Position numbers and translations under genes: made by a program. 64,000 bases of DNA from Hemibagrus wyckioides. Lineage: Eukaryota; Chordata; Actinopteri; Siluriformes; Bagridae. The stretch spans positions 7,674,571-7,738,570 of the forward strand of contig NC_080731.1 of assembly GCF_019097595.1 (NCBI RefSeq), in the 5' to 3' direction. Below are positions 13,330 to 25,400 of this stretch, piece after piece. Every line of letters begins with the position of its first letter. Position 1 is the stretch's first letter. A model generated the notes under the pieces. That model was not told where the DNA came from. It did no database searches and saw nothing but the letters and a program-made list of their open reading frames with translations.

Positions 13330-13530
13330 CTGTGAGAATCAATTCTCCCACAATACACCTGTCACAGAGCCCTCAGTAAAGGTAATTTGTGCGACAGGCT
13401 GACATTGTAATTGGGCTTGAATTTTTCAGTGACCATTTTACAAGCACTCCTTTGAACCGTAATGAAAAACTCAACTGCTCAATGAGTAGCTGACAGGCTA
13501 AACTGAGCTATTTTGTCTTAATTAAAACTT
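13330..13530. promoter_or_regulatory. candidate conserved noncoding island
   Basis: Repeat-free with TGTAATTGGGCTTGAA near 13406 and TTAATTAA at 13518-13525. Both resemble homeodomain sites. Inference only. Confidence 0.3.
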
Positions 13531-16094
13531 CTCCATATATAACTCAAATGAGGAACATTTTAGAACGTCAGAATGAATGTTGCAGAGATGAACTGGCTGA
13601 TCCCTCCATTTCTGTGCAAACCAGTAAAAATGCAGGCCACTATGTGCTTGGATACATTCGGACAGAAAGGGGATAAAGCTCAAAGCAGATGTTTTTCTAC
13701 ATTTATATGAAGGTGTGGCTGGAAACATAATGGCAGAGGTATAAAAAAAAATGCCCCCAAATCTGCTGTGCGATTATTCACTGCTTAGACATAACAGATG
13801 ACATATTTATGGTCACCGCCCCCTTTGAAATGTGATTGACCTTAGGAGCCCCGTCATTTCCTTGTACCATGTTTAATGAATTCCCTTTCAGATGTGTATT
13901 TTAACTGGGAAGCTAGTGTCAAGGTTGGAATGGAGGAAGCAAAATGTTAGGCCAGGCTTGAAAACCCGGGTCAGCTGATGCGGCAGTCTACCAGAATGAA
14001 ACCTTGTAAAATATCCTGCCTCAGATCTGCTCAGAAGTCTATACATTACATAGAAAGACATGCAGATACCTTATGGCATCCTTGGTAACCTTGCTGTGCC
14101 CCTTTTGCCCCTCTCTCCCCCTCTCCAAACCCAGTGTCTAGATAACAAATAACAAATCTTCCCTGCTTCCTGAAACTAAGATCTGATGATGGCGTTACTG
14201 TCGTAATTATTTTTTAGTTAGCACAGATCAGTTCAAGTATAAATTAGGAGATTGCAATGAATCGCTTGCCTCAGGATTTGTGACCTTTTTTTCATCTCAA
14301 CTCTAAGAATGAATCTGTCATCACCTAGTCATACAGTCTAACTGCTGGTTGATTGCCCCCTTTTAATGTGATATTACTTGGAACACCCATGTAGTTGCTT
14401 CACCAGCCCATTTTCCAGGCCCAATGACAAGTTCTACATACCTTATCAACTACACGGGCCCATCACAATTGGTCCGAACCTTTCTGACCCACAGGTTGGC
14501 CTCCAGTCATCAATGATGTACAGTCAGTAATCCCTAAAACTACATTGCAGCCATACTAGTGGTGATTGACGAGTAAATTTTCTTTCTGGACACTCTACCA
14601 GGTTCTGCCACCAAACTCCAGAGGGTGACCAAAATCATAAATGTAACCAAATATAAATATATTATTAAACTGTTGTCCATCTGGACCGGGTCAGGAAAAA
14701 AGTCAGGAAAGTGATTTTTACATTTAGTCACACACTGGTGTGTGGTCAGATATAAAGCCTTGGGATGAACACAACATTAGTAACTGGCTGGTCAGGGTTG
14801 CTAGGTGATAGAGGATCTATGCTTTCAAGTTGTTCATGCATCTCTGAATCTGTCGATCCTCATAACTGTCCAACATGCCAAGATTCTTGTTAGTGTGACA
14901 TGAATGAGTGGTTGAATGTTTAGCGGATTTACATGGCATCGATATTTTAACCCATACTCTAACCAGCAAGAGAAAATGATTAGAATTTCGAATCGATCCA
15001 AATAGGGTCAAAATCAGAACAAAGTAAAATATCTGGATTAAATTTTTCTTCCTGTGAGAGCAATTATGGATATATATGAGTGACCAAGCAGACCAGCTCC
15101 ACATCCTTGTAGTAATCACCTAGTACTGTTTGCAGCAGATACCCTGTGTGTTTTCTCTTTAAATTGTCAAACATATTGTTCATTTGTTTCTATTTATCTA
15201 ATGGTTTCCCACTTAAACCACAGATGATATTATCTATGTATATATATATATATGATACTTGCAAAGGGCTTTTTTCTTCTGTTAAAAAGTCATCACACTA
15301 CATGATGGGCATTAGCATCAACCCTAAGAGGTTTCCCTTTGTGAGTGCCTGAAACCATCAGTAAAGTAATGTTCAATTATACACACCATTTGTCATCTGC
15401 TGTTGCGCAAAAATTACAGCGTGAGGTCAAAGTCACACATTGGGTCTCACCATCACTTGAATATCCATGTTCAAAAATACATTGACAGGAAGGGGAGAAA
15501 AAGCTGACCTCTCCGGAAAATTAGTGCTGAGAACTCTACTCTGACAACATAACTCACCTTGGTGTGAAATCTCTACTCCAAATTGACTTTTTTTTTTCCA
15601 GTTTGTAATAGCCCATAATAAAGATTGCCACTTTACCATAATATGAATACACATTTCTTAACAGCTTATACAGCAGCTCTACTGATTAGCATTATTGACT
15701 GAGGCACTTTTAACAGCTTCTGCAGTAGTTAATGGAAGGTTAATGTTAGAGTCACAAGGAAAGCTTTGCCTAAAACAAGTTTATCGATTGTACAGCTCAG
15801 TAGGGATTTTAGTCAAGATTAGATAAATGCACTACACTACTTTTGTATTTATATATATATATATATATAGACACTGAATCAATCACTATAGCAGATGATT
15901 TAAAGGACAAAAAAGGACGCTCTTTTTAGAAGTCAACATTATTATTTATGGTGTGATTGTGCAGTATCTTCTATACACTAAGATACTAAATATCACTAAG
16001 GAAATATTAACTTATACCAAATTAATAAATTAAGGATCATTTTTATTCATTTATTTATTTATCTTTATTAATTTAGAGCGAAATATAAACTGGA
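13531..16094. other. no gene seen; short TA tracts at 15238 and 15850
   Basis: Bases 13780-13930 look island-like, with CATATTTATGGTCACCGCCC. The rest is ordinary AT-rich DNA. Minus-strand frames at 14817-15119 (100 codons) and 15433-15654 (73 codons) have no recognisable domains or splice context. Confidence 0.5.
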
Positions 16095-16320
16095 ATCCAC
16101 CGTATCATATACATTCACACACACATACACACACACACACACCCAAGGGGCAATTATAGTAGTGTCTGGGCAGTAGGAAGAAACCCCAAAACATCCAGAA
16201 AACCCACACAAACATGGCATGGAACATATCAAACTTGGCAGAGGATGTACCCCAGGCTTAGACTCTAACCACAGACCCTGGAGCTATGAGGCACCAACAT
16301 TTTCTTGCTTCAACATCATG
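16095..16320 (-). repeat. retroposon family R, degenerate fragment with (CA)n
   Basis: A (CA)n tract at 16105-16141 leads into GGGGCAATTATAGTAGTGTC and ACCCTGGAGCTATGAGGC, diverged versions of R family words. The orientation matches 11540-11800. Confidence 0.5.
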
Positions 16321-16569
16321 CTGCTTCCCCCCCTCAATACAACAATTATTTGTTCGTAATAGCATCCAGCAAATATGGTGCACATTTGTCTTGTTCACAC
16401 CCAATTCAGCCATAAAAAATACACTTGTTTAGAACAAACCCATTATTGAGAATGAAAGTAATTTGAATCAGTGCATTGACGTAGTGAGGATGGGTCTATG
16501 TATATCACTAGCTAGACCTTGAATGTCACACTCGTGTCACGTTCCTTTTTAATTTCCAAGGAACACCCT

Positions 16570-17055
16570 GTCAAATACTCTAGTAATCATCCCTGTGGAG
16601 ATTGACAGCTCTAGAGATTAAAGACAGAAAGGCAATAAAATCTGAATAGGAAAGATTAAGCCACCAAGCAGCATCATAACCTGGCATGCAGGCCAGCGAT
16701 TGCATGCTTTGATTAAAAAAGAAAACAGCGATTCTGATTAAGGAATGGGTCTCTGACCTAAATGACATTCCTCAGGTCCTACTTGATGCTAACATCCTGG
16801 AGGTAATTAAATTCTCCCCCTTTCCCTCAGCTTTGGTGAATGTTTAATAGAGCCTTCAAACCCAAGAGGCAGCAAAATCAGACCGTGGGAATTTTACGGA
16901 TGCCATAGATTCTCTGGCAAATTAATTAACTTGTGTTTTCAAGGGAGGGTTGGCATGCATCGTTTATTTCAGGTCATTTCAATAACACCAATTTAGCCAA
17001 CAGTTTCAAATTGTAACCCATCACTCAACAGGCGCCTGAATCAACCGGGACTTGT
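16570..17055. promoter_or_regulatory. candidate conserved noncoding island, homeodomain-rich
   Basis: Repeat-free and balanced. It contains GGTAATTAAATTC near 16803, TTAATTAA at 16922-16929, and several GATTAA words near 16646, 16711 and 16736. It stops about 85 bp before the poly-A/TA tract into which the Tc1 element inserted. Enhancer function is inferred. Confidence 0.35.
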
Positions 17056-17137
17056 CACAGCTAAAATGATAAAGCTGGGATACCATTTGAGACACAGTAA
17101 ATAATCTCTTGTCTTCCTATATCAAATAATACAATTA

Positions 17138-17140
<3 letters not shown>

Positions 17141-17215
<75 letters not shown>
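17141..17215. repeat. poly-A followed by (TA)n
   Basis: About 30 A residues, then alternating TA running up to the left terminus of the Tc1 element. The TA run supplied the TA target site. Confidence 0.95.
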
Positions 17216-17218
<3 letters not shown>

Positions 17219-17244
17219 TATATTGCCAAAAGTATTCGCTCACC
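17216..17244. repeat. left terminal inverted repeat of Tc1
   Basis: 29 bp, an exact reverse complement of 18435-18463. The two arms diverge immediately inside this length. Confidence 0.95.
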
Positions 17245-17297
17245 TGCCTTGACTCGCATATGAACTTAAGTGACATCCCATTCCTAAGCCATAGGGT

Positions 17298-18329
17298 TCA
17301 ATATGACGTCGGTCCACCCTTTGCAGCTATAACAGCTTCAACTCTTCTGGGAAGGCTGTCCACAAAGTTTAGGAGTGTGTTTATGGGAATTTTTGACCAT
17401 TCTTCCAGAAGCGCATTTGTGAGGTCACACACTGATGTTGGACGAGAAGGCCTGGCTCTCAGTCTCCGCTCTAATTCATCCCAAAGGTGTTCTATCGGGT
17501 TGAGGTCAGGACTCTGTGCAGGCCAGTCAAGTTCATCCACACCAGACTCTGTCATCCATGTCTTTATGGACATTGCTTTGTGCACTGGTGCACAGTCATG
17601 TTGGAAGAGGAAGGGGCCGGCTCCAAACTGTTCCCACAAAGTTGGGAGCATGGAATTGTCCAAAATGTCTTGGTATGCTGAAGCATTCAGAGTTCCTTTC
17701 ACTGGAACTAAGGGGCCAAGCCCAGCTCCTGAAAAACAACCCCACACCATAATCCCCCCTCCACCAAACTTTACACTTGGCACAATGCAGTCAGACAAGT
17801 ACCGTTCTCCTGGCAACCGCCAAACCCAGACTCGTCCATCAGATTGCCAGATGGAGAAGCGGGATTCGTCACTCCAGAGAATGCGTCTCCACTGCTCTAG
17901 AGTCCAGTGGCGGCGTGCTTTACACCACTGCATCCGACGCTTTGCGTTGCACTTGGTGATGTATGGCTTGGATGCAGCTGCTCGGCCATGGAAACCCATT
18001 CCATGAAGCTCTCTGAGCACTGTTCTTGAGCTAATCTGAAGGCCACATGAAGTTTGGAGGTCTGTAGCGATTGACTCTGCAGAAAGTTGGCAACCTCTTC
18101 GCACTATGCGCCTCAGCATCCGCTGACCCCGCTCCGTCAGTTTACGTGGCCTACCACTTCGTGGCTGAGTTGCTGTCGTTCCCAAACACTTCCACGTTCT
18201 TATAATACAGCTGACAGTTGACTGTGGAATATTTAGGAGCGAGGAAATTTCACGACTGGATTTGTTGCACAGGTGGCATCCTATCACAGTTCCACACTGG
18301 AATTCACTGAGCTCCTGAGAGCGACCCAT
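17298..18329 (-). CDS. Tc1/mariner-superfamily transposase
   Basis: Cuts and rejoins DNA at the element's terminal repeats and inserts it at TA sites, acting in the nucleus. The frame opens at 18413, but I place the start at the ATG at 18327-18329 because the protein then begins [10 protein letters not shown], the usual start of this fish Tc1 family. That gives 343 residues, close to the usual length. Visible parts are an N-terminal helix-turn-helix (about 5-50), a GRPRK linker motif (59-63), a second helix-turn-helix (about 67-112), catalytic D154 in LWSDESRF, a glycine-rich GGGGIMVWG (189-197), D245 in FQHDCAP and E280 in [12 protein letters not shown]245 and E280 have 34 residues between them, the DD34E spacing. 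There is no stop or frameshift. Whether it is active cannot be told by eye. Confidence 0.93.
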   Translation of the reverse strand: MGRSQELSEFQCGTVIGCHLCNKSSREISSLLNIPQSTVSCIIRTWKCLGTTATQPRSGRPRKLTERGQRMLRRIVRRGCQLSAESIATDLQTSCGLQISSRTVLRELHGMGFHGRAAASKPYITKCNAKRRMQWCKARRHWTLEQWRRILWSDESRFSIWQSDGRVWVWRLPGERYLSDCIVPSVKFGGGGIMVWGCFSGAGLGPLVPVKGTLNASAYQDILDNSMLPTLWEQFGAGPFLFQHDCAPVHKAMSIKTWMTESGVDELDWPAQSPDLNPIEHLWDELERRLRARPSRPTSVCDLTNALLEEWSKIPINTLLNFVDSLPRRVEAVIAAKGGPTSY

Positions 18330-18434
18330 TCTTTCACAAATGTTTGTAAAAACAGTCTGCATGCCTAGGTGCTTGATTTTATACACCTGTGGCCATGGAA
18401 GTGATTGGAACACCTGATTCTGATTATTTGGATG

Positions 18435-18460
18435 GGTGAGCGAATACTTTTGGCAATATA

Positions 18461-18463
<3 letters not shown>
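18435..18463. repeat. right terminal inverted repeat of Tc1
   Basis: 29 bp, an exact reverse complement of 17216-17244, followed directly by TA at 18464-18465. Confidence 0.95.
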
Positions 18464-18535
<72 letters not shown>

Positions 18536-18550
18536 ATATATATATATTAT
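18464..18550. repeat. (TA)n microsatellite right of Tc1
   Basis: Alternating TA with a few interruptions. With 17173-17215 it probably formed one tract before the insertion. Confidence 0.95.
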
Positions 18551-18899
18551 TCTGTCATGTGATTAAAAAAAAGGTTCGGCAACTACTCAAATGAAAATGA
18601 ATTTTTGACACACTAATAATTATTAAATAGACGATAATTCTTTTAAACTCAAAGAGAAAGAAGTTTTTTTATTAGTTCTGGACAATGAAAGGTATTTAAG
18701 TGGGAGCTAAACTTATCTACTATTAACTATCTATTCATTTAAAATACTGAAAAACTTTTTGGGATTTTTTAAATAATTCATTATTTCATTGTTATTATAG
18801 CATTTTTAAAAATATACATTTAAAAGGTGCTATAATTTATTTTCTTCCATTTTGATAACATTTAAATTTAGACATGTGACCAATGCTACTATGAACAAT
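18551..18899. other. no gene seen
   Basis: AT-rich unique DNA. Confidence 0.55.
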
Positions 18900-19007
<108 letters not shown>

Positions 19008-21059
19008 GAAGAATGAGGATTCAAAAGATGTTTCAGACTTCCAGGAAGACACCTTTAGACACGTTTGTCTTATTGTTTGTTCTTATTGTTAATTGCATTT
19101 ATAGAAAGTTACTTGGGTGTAACTGACATGGAAGACTGGAGATGTGTCCTTGTCCTCATCTTGATTACTGAAGACACTGGTGGGCCACATGGTTTATTTT
19201 TTCTTGTTCTCCCATTTAACAAGCCTGAGGAAGCCAGGAAGTCTGTAGAGTGTAGAAATTATATCTATGCAATAAAATGCACTTCATTATATATTATTAT
19301 ATAGTAAAATACCATACTATATGTGCAGAATTATGTATATAAGATTGCTTGTGATGAGCTGTTTGTATTAGAGTTCAGGAGTATAAAGTAGGTGTACATA
19401 AAAACCACAAGGAAAAAATCTAGAGCTCGAAGATTTGATCTGTTCTTTATTTGATCTAGAATGGTATAATAAAAAATGTTATACGTTACTAATTTTCCAA
19501 AATGTTCAACCAATTTTTGTTGTCCATGTTTGGCATACTGTCCAAAGGGGAATACCAGGATTTTTCAAAGAATACAAAATCATCACATTTTTGCCTTTTC
19601 CCAGGAAGACGGATGGATAATGTCATCACAGCAGGCCCATGACCTCCACTTCATCCCATGTACTTACCTCCTATTGTAGATGTGTCATGGAAAAGTGCAG
19701 CTTGGGCCAAAAAAAATCTTTTACAATCAGGCCAGTTTGTCGCGCAATCAGTTCAGGATTCTTTTCTGGGACATCCTATTCAGCATTATTCTTAAATCCA
19801 TGTCCCCAAGTATAACCCATTGTTCACCTGTTCCAGAAAATAAGCAAAAATAAATAAATAAATAATATATATATATATATTTTTTGACCATTTATTAGAA
19901 CCCACCTTTACACCAAAACCCTAATGCTTATCATTTTCATTTGAATTTATTTCTCTGCTTTCGTCATTCTTTTTTGTTTGGGTTTAAATACATCCCTATT
20001 GACTGTGGTCTTTACAGAAAAAGTGTTTTCAAGATCACATGTATGTCCTAGTTTTGTAGTTTTTGAGCAATTATTGCTCATTTTTATGAAGGGGCGCCAA
20101 TAATTTTCAAGGGGAGGCATTATCATGGAAAACTTATTGTCTTTTGCCATGTGTAGATTTCCCTTCAGTCTCAGGAGCTCTTCACAGATGATGTGCAGCT
20201 CTCTGCAGGACACTACAGTCACGCTCGGCGCTGTAGGGTATAGTCGGAGCCATCACAATGTCGTCTGGACCTCGGTGCGTATTCTCGGAATGGCATATAT
20301 AAATATAATGCCCTCCAAATTGTTCCACACATATAAGCTGTTGGTTCAGAAAGACATTGATTTTATGTCTTCTGTTCTCTAAATGTAGCCTTTTTTTATT
20401 GATTCTGCTGATTGGCAGAAAATTGCTAAAAAAGTATAGACATCGAACCAAGTCAACATACAAAGACATTGAAAAACATATGATCAGTGTAAATAGTGGG
20501 TGCTCAGCTATAATTGCACCTAATAAAGGGCTGTGAAGTGTCTGTTTCTATTTTAAGAGTTTCTGAGCTTTGTAGAGAAAAAAAAAGAAAAGATTTTTTG
20601 TTTTTACTACTACATCAATAAAAAATATTCTTTGTTAGCTTGAACGACAACCTGATATTCACATTCAGATGCTCAGAAAGGCTTTATTAACTGAATTATG
20701 TGTGTGTATGTGTGTATTATTTAGCATTTTGTCAGTGATTTCCGACCGGTCGATGTAAAGGGGCTGGAATCAATAAAGAGCATTAAAGATCATTAAAGAC
20801 CGTCGCGTATAGTCTGAGAGTGTGTGTCAAAAATGTGAGGTGAAGACACCAATTGCTGGAAGTTTCAGGTTTTTAAAACAGACCTCGATCCTTGGAGCTT
20901 CACTTTTGAGCCTTTTTGAGTCTTTCCAAGAACGTTTTAAGACCTAGGAGACCATACAGTAGCTAAAGATGAAAACAACATAACTATACAATAAAAATCT
21001 GTTGTGTACTGCTTACAAGACAAAGACAAAATCCTTTTATTCTCGTTACACTTCAATGC
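19008..21059. other. no gene seen; AATA/TA tract at 19850-19880
   Basis: Bases 20085-20110 read GGGGCGCCAATAATTTTC, a word I associate with ends of some teleost DNA transposons, but no second end was found. Frames of 79-95 codons here have no recognisable domains. Confidence 0.45.
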
Positions 21060-21300
21060 CGCATTTACTACAGTGTTGTGGAATTCTCCGATTCTGGTTG
21101 GTCAGGAGATCTATAAGCAGCTCTTATAGTAGTTTGTTGTAATTTGTTGTTTACCAAGAAATTACAAGTTGGAAACTCTACATCTAAGTCTCCAGAACAT
21201 GTAATAGTTGACATGGGGACACTTTCTATAAGGAGGGATTTATTTATCATTGTTGGACGTAGTTTCCAGTGTCAGAGTTGTGCTGTAGTGATCTGAGGTT
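21060..21300 (+). repeat. interspersed repeat, family X copy 2
   Basis: Carries GTGGAATTCTCCGATTCTGG directly followed by TTGGTCAGGAG, then AAGCAGCTCTTATAGTAG and a GTTTCCAGTGTCAGAG block. These follow the order of family X. The copy is diverged and its 3' part is not clear. Confidence 0.5.
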
Positions 21301-22009
21301 CAGCTGTATGTTTATGTTTTCCAGCACATGCTCCTGCATTTTTGTCTTAATATCAGTTTAGGAAGAGAAAATAAGAGAGGCTAGTGAGGGAACTACTGAC
21401 TATAACTGCAATAATGCAAGTATAATTATAAAGCTATAATTTGTTTTCGGACACAAAATTAAACATAACTGCAAATGTGCTGTATATGACCATGTATATG
21501 TCATTCTTTAATCAATACATAATTGTCAGGTGATATAGAAGAAATAATACACTTCAGGATATGCTGTAATAGAAACAGAATAACCTGCATGTGGTAACCC
21601 TGGTGCAATGAAGCTGGACGGAAGCACACTGTGTGTTTATTAGTATTTCCAGTTTCTAGAGGCCCAGGAGCATCCAGCATCTGTAAAAGAATTGGCAAGG
21701 AAATGTCTAGAAACCAGTAGGAAAAATCTTAGGAAATCCCTCTACCGCACCCCATCATCCAACCCCAGCTCCAAGTTTTGGTCTGGCACTCATGTGTTCC
21801 TGGACTTACTCATGGCCTCATTAACACTTAAAATGTAATTTGCAAATCTTTTCGCATACACATTCATTTCCAGTTACATGTCACATGTGGTTTTATTTTT
21901 CTCGTACCTTTGCCAGTCTTTCTGTGTCTGTTTTACTTTATGGTTATGTATTTGCACTCCTTCACTTTATCTGCCCCGGTTTCTCTTTGTGCTTACAACT
22001 ACTACGAAT
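21301..22009. other. no gene seen
   Basis: Ordinary AT-rich DNA with no coding or repeat signal recognised. Confidence 0.55.
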
Positions 22010-22024
22010 CGTGGTGTGTGTGTA

Positions 22025-22061
<37 letters not shown>

Positions 22062-22069
22062 GTGTGTAC
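22010..22069 (+). repeat. (TG)n microsatellite
   Basis: Imperfect TG run with TATG and GCGTG interruptions. It produces Cys-Val open frames in three registers. Confidence 0.95.
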
Positions 22070-22429
22070 AGAATGTACCTTTGTTCCTTTTAATAAAGCA
22101 CAAAATTCAACAATAAAAGCTTATTTTATGACAAGTTAAGAGCGAAAAAAGCATTCCACAAAGCATGTGGAAATAAGACACAGACATTGGAAATAATTTA
22201 ATATTGCTTTCAATTTTGCAAATCAGTAACTAAAAATATAATTAATACTATTTTATATTTTGCACAATTATAATAGCTACATGTAAATGACATGTAATTG
22301 TGGTTTTTTGGGAGGTGAGGACATTACACCCTACATTTAGTTACACGACATTTATCACAATCTGCCATCTATAATTATCCACTCCTGTACTACTGACTTG
22401 TATAATTAATAATTCAACCTGCTATTGCG
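22070..22429. other. no gene seen
   Basis: AT-rich unique DNA. Confidence 0.55.
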
Positions 22430-22690
22430 CTCTTGAAGACAGAAATTCATACTTGTCTTCGATGCTTTGCATGAAAGGAGGTTGAAACATGCAAACATGA
22501 CAGCTGATGTTCAAATGGCATCATTTTCCAAGTGTTTGGCCTGTAATTTGCATAACTTTGGCATTAGCGTTAAGCTTACAGGATACATGATAGCTTAAGG
22601 AATGTGTTTCTGGGTGCAGACCAAACCTAGTCCTGGATTTATAAGGATTTGCTGTGGAGACTTTCCATTGACTGGGTAATTTCAAGGGTA
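22430..22690. promoter_or_regulatory. candidate conserved noncoding island
   Basis: Repeat-free block with GCTTTGCATGAAAGG, CCTGTAATTTGCATAAC and GGCATTAGCG words. The ATTTGCATA is an octamer-like site on the minus strand. Inference only. Confidence 0.28.
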
Positions 22691-23091
22691 AATACAAGTG
22701 TAGGTTTAATATGTGTCTGGAAAATTGGCACTAGAATGATCTTTTAGTTTTTTATTTGGTCTGTATCATGAAGGCCACTATTTTAACTCTTTAAACTTTT
22801 TGCTAGTTATTCATAAAGTCTATAACTATAATTAAGCTAACAGGAAATGGGATGTGGAAATTTTTTAACTCTGTTTAGACAGTCGTCAGTGGTATTTTTG
22901 TTTATTCATATTGATTCTTATATAAGACTTTTTCCCCGTTGTGCTGCTAGTATTCCTAACACATGACACCACGGAGATCTTAAAGCCACCTCTGATTCCT
23001 GAGAAATCCGGGTCTTAGCAAGTAAAGGGAAATACTCCCTTCAAATACCCTCTTCAATGGCAAGTTTTGTGCTTTGCAGTGGTAGAGTTTA
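22691..23091. other. no gene seen
   Basis: AT-rich unique DNA. Confidence 0.55.
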
Positions 23092-23207
23092 TAAAATAAA
23101 ATAAAATAAAATAAAATAAAATAAAATAAAATAAAATTAAATAAAATTAAATTAATAAAATAAAATACAATAAAATAAAACAATAAAATAAATAAATAAA
23201 TAAATAC
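23092..23207 (+). repeat. (AAAAT)n grading into (AAAT)n
   Basis: About 115 bp of AAAAT and AAAT units with AATT interruptions. It creates a Phe/Tyr/Leu-rich minus-strand frame. Confidence 0.97.
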
Positions 23208-24245
23208 CAATATAAACAGGTCATTTGCATCATAAACATGATTCTTTTAATGATAATATTTTAATTATACGTTAATATGAAACAATAATACACATTGTAC
23301 AGAATAATTTAATCACAGATCCAGATTTCCTTATTTTTATTGCTGATAAAATGCAAAAGCTTTCTCTGTGTTGCTAATTTAACCTTGTAACCAAATCTCC
23401 AATCTTATGTTTCCTAATTATTTGTTGAACCACTGTTATCGTTCTGACCCACAGAACTGATGCAGTTCATCACTGCGTACAGTCCAATTGGAAAATAATG
23501 AACCCAAAGTTCCGCTGTTTCCTGTTTGGACTGGTTCTTATTTTAGATGCACTAAATGTGCAGCCATAGAAACCTTTATTCTTCATTAGCACAGACCTCA
23601 GAATACAGTATAGACTTTGTGTGTACACAAAGTACATGGATTAGATCTGGATATCAAAAAACCAAAACAAACAAACCTATATCTCATTAATGTACACAGT
23701 AATATGCAGCAAGTTGGGCTGGACTGATTTGACTGTAATGTGGATTGTCAGAGTGTGTCAAGCACATCTGTTATGAACAACTGGACTGAGTCACAAGCAA
23801 CATTTGTCAGCTTTTGTAAACCTCATACTTCATCATTCATTATCTCAGATACTGTGGAAACTGTGTAGTATAGGCAGTATACTAGGCTATTACGTTTGTT
23901 TGGATTTAGCAATTAAATTTTCATATGAATGTTTACTGCAAAAACAAAACTGTAATACTGTAAATACTGTAAAGACAAAAAACAAAAACAAAACACTAAT
24001 ATAACATTTTATATACATGACTAAAAAATCATGCCACCCAATGAAAGCGTTAAGTTCCACCAGTGGACTGAAAAAATGCTTATCTTAGAGCCTATAAAAT
24101 TAAAATATTAAACACTACAAATTCAATACAAGTTCATAACACAGAACACTTAGAATATCCAAAAAATACACACTAATTACTCCTCTATTTCACAATGTTA
24201 TATGCAGTGTTCCAAAGTAACTAAAGTATATGTCCAACTGCTATT
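23208..24245. other. no gene seen
   Basis: AT-rich unique DNA. Nothing recognised. Confidence 0.55.
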
Positions 24246-24333
24246 GGCTAAAATAAATAAGTGAGTAAGTGAATAAGTGAATAAGTGAATAAATAAATAA
24301 ATAAATAAATAAATGAATAAATGAATAAATAAG
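24246..24333 (+). repeat. AATA/GAATAAGT compound microsatellite
   Basis: Several GAATAAGT octamers followed by AAAT units and then AAATGAAT units. Confidence 0.93.
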
Positions 24334-24949
24334 AAAGATATTCTTTAAAACTGTTTTAAATGTATTTTGTAAGCATTTATACTGACCTATAACTCTAGAA
24401 TCAACTAGAGTTTCTAGAAGACATATACAGATTTTAAAGTATTGTGCATATTGCAATAATGATGGGCTAAAAATGAGAAGAAATGCCAACTTAGACCTAA
24501 AGAAATGTTAGATCTTCACGTAGCTGTCTTTAACAGTCACTACATCATTGTTTCCATATCGGAACAGGAGCCATTTGAGGTAGCTAACAACCCATTCAAA
24601 TAACCTTGAATGGATCTTTTTTCTATAACCAAACGATCAATCAATCAATCAATCAATCAATCAATTAATATTGAGTGCATGTTTCACTCAGATGCATTCA
24701 TTTAATATGAACATATATGAATAAAAATACAGTTGTTGATGCAAAAAAAAGGTATGCTTTCCGATGAAGGTATAAATCTAGCACCTGGAATTGTTCTTCA
24801 CTTTTCTTCTCTGGGATATCCTGTGTAGAATTCCTTGAGGAAAAGGATTCAGGTAGTACCCCTGAAAGCCTAGAACCATTAAACATCTAATGAGTGTACT
24901 ATACCTGCCAAGAAAATATCAATGCACTGTTCATTTTGCTTCATTCATG
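24334..24949. other. no gene seen; (AATC)n at 24636-24667
   Basis: Unique AT-rich DNA with a short AATC array of about 8 units. Confidence 0.6.
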
Positions 24950-25400
24950 TAGCGCAGGATTTAGTAAAACTGAAATGCCTCATTATTTATTAACAACACA
25001 AAGGTAACTGCCAAACAGAATTATTTCAACCTCAGCACTGCAACGCAAACTGTTTTCACAATGGGGAAGGAAAACTAATTGCTTAATCAAGGCGCTGTTT
25101 GCAATTACTACTTTGGCTAAACATCTTAAGCCAAAAACCCATAATGTAATAAATCCCCAACAAAGCAATATTTACCACTTATAAACCTGTGTTTACACTG
25201 CAGTCATCACCAGCAGATTAGAAGGGAAATTACTAATAATGACTGGTTTGAGCAAATGCGATGCTTTTATGCAAATATCTGGACTGTGAATATGACCTGG
25301 AAACAAAAGACTTTGCAGCCAGTGACTGGAAGGCAGTGCATTAGTGGATCAATTATACATGACTCCTCCTTAATAAACAGCCTGGATGGGGGTTACTATA
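24950..25400. promoter_or_regulatory. candidate conserved noncoding island with octamer
   Basis: Repeat-free across about 450 bp. It has ACTAATTGCTTAATCAAGG near 25073, GTTTGCAATTACTACTTTGG near 25097 and the octamer ATGCAAAT at 25269-25276. No exon-like frame spans it: frames on both strands are short. Enhancer reading is inference. Confidence 0.35.

Larger units (their letters stand above)
17216..18463 (-). mobile_element. Tc1-type DNA transposon, complete
   Basis: A 1,248-bp element bounded by perfect 29-bp terminal inverted repeats (17216-17244 and 18435-18463), each starting CACTATATTGCC at its outer end. TA dinucleotides flank both ends, as expected for Tc1/mariner insertion, although the surrounding (TA)n makes the exact duplication ambiguous. 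The terminal repeats are short: I see no inner repeats of the roughly 200-bp IR/DR type. One open transposase gene occupies most of the minus strand. Structure and frame look intact, so this copy is probably recent. Confidence 0.95.

Noticed and set aside
17260..18006. 248-codon plus-strand frame inside the Tc1 element
   Set aside because: It is the antisense of the transposase gene, and its protein has no transposase or other motif.
18330..18413. 28 extra N-terminal residues upstream of [10 protein letters not shown]
   Set aside because: Relatives start at the MGRS methionine. The extension only reflects an open frame running back towards the terminal repeat.
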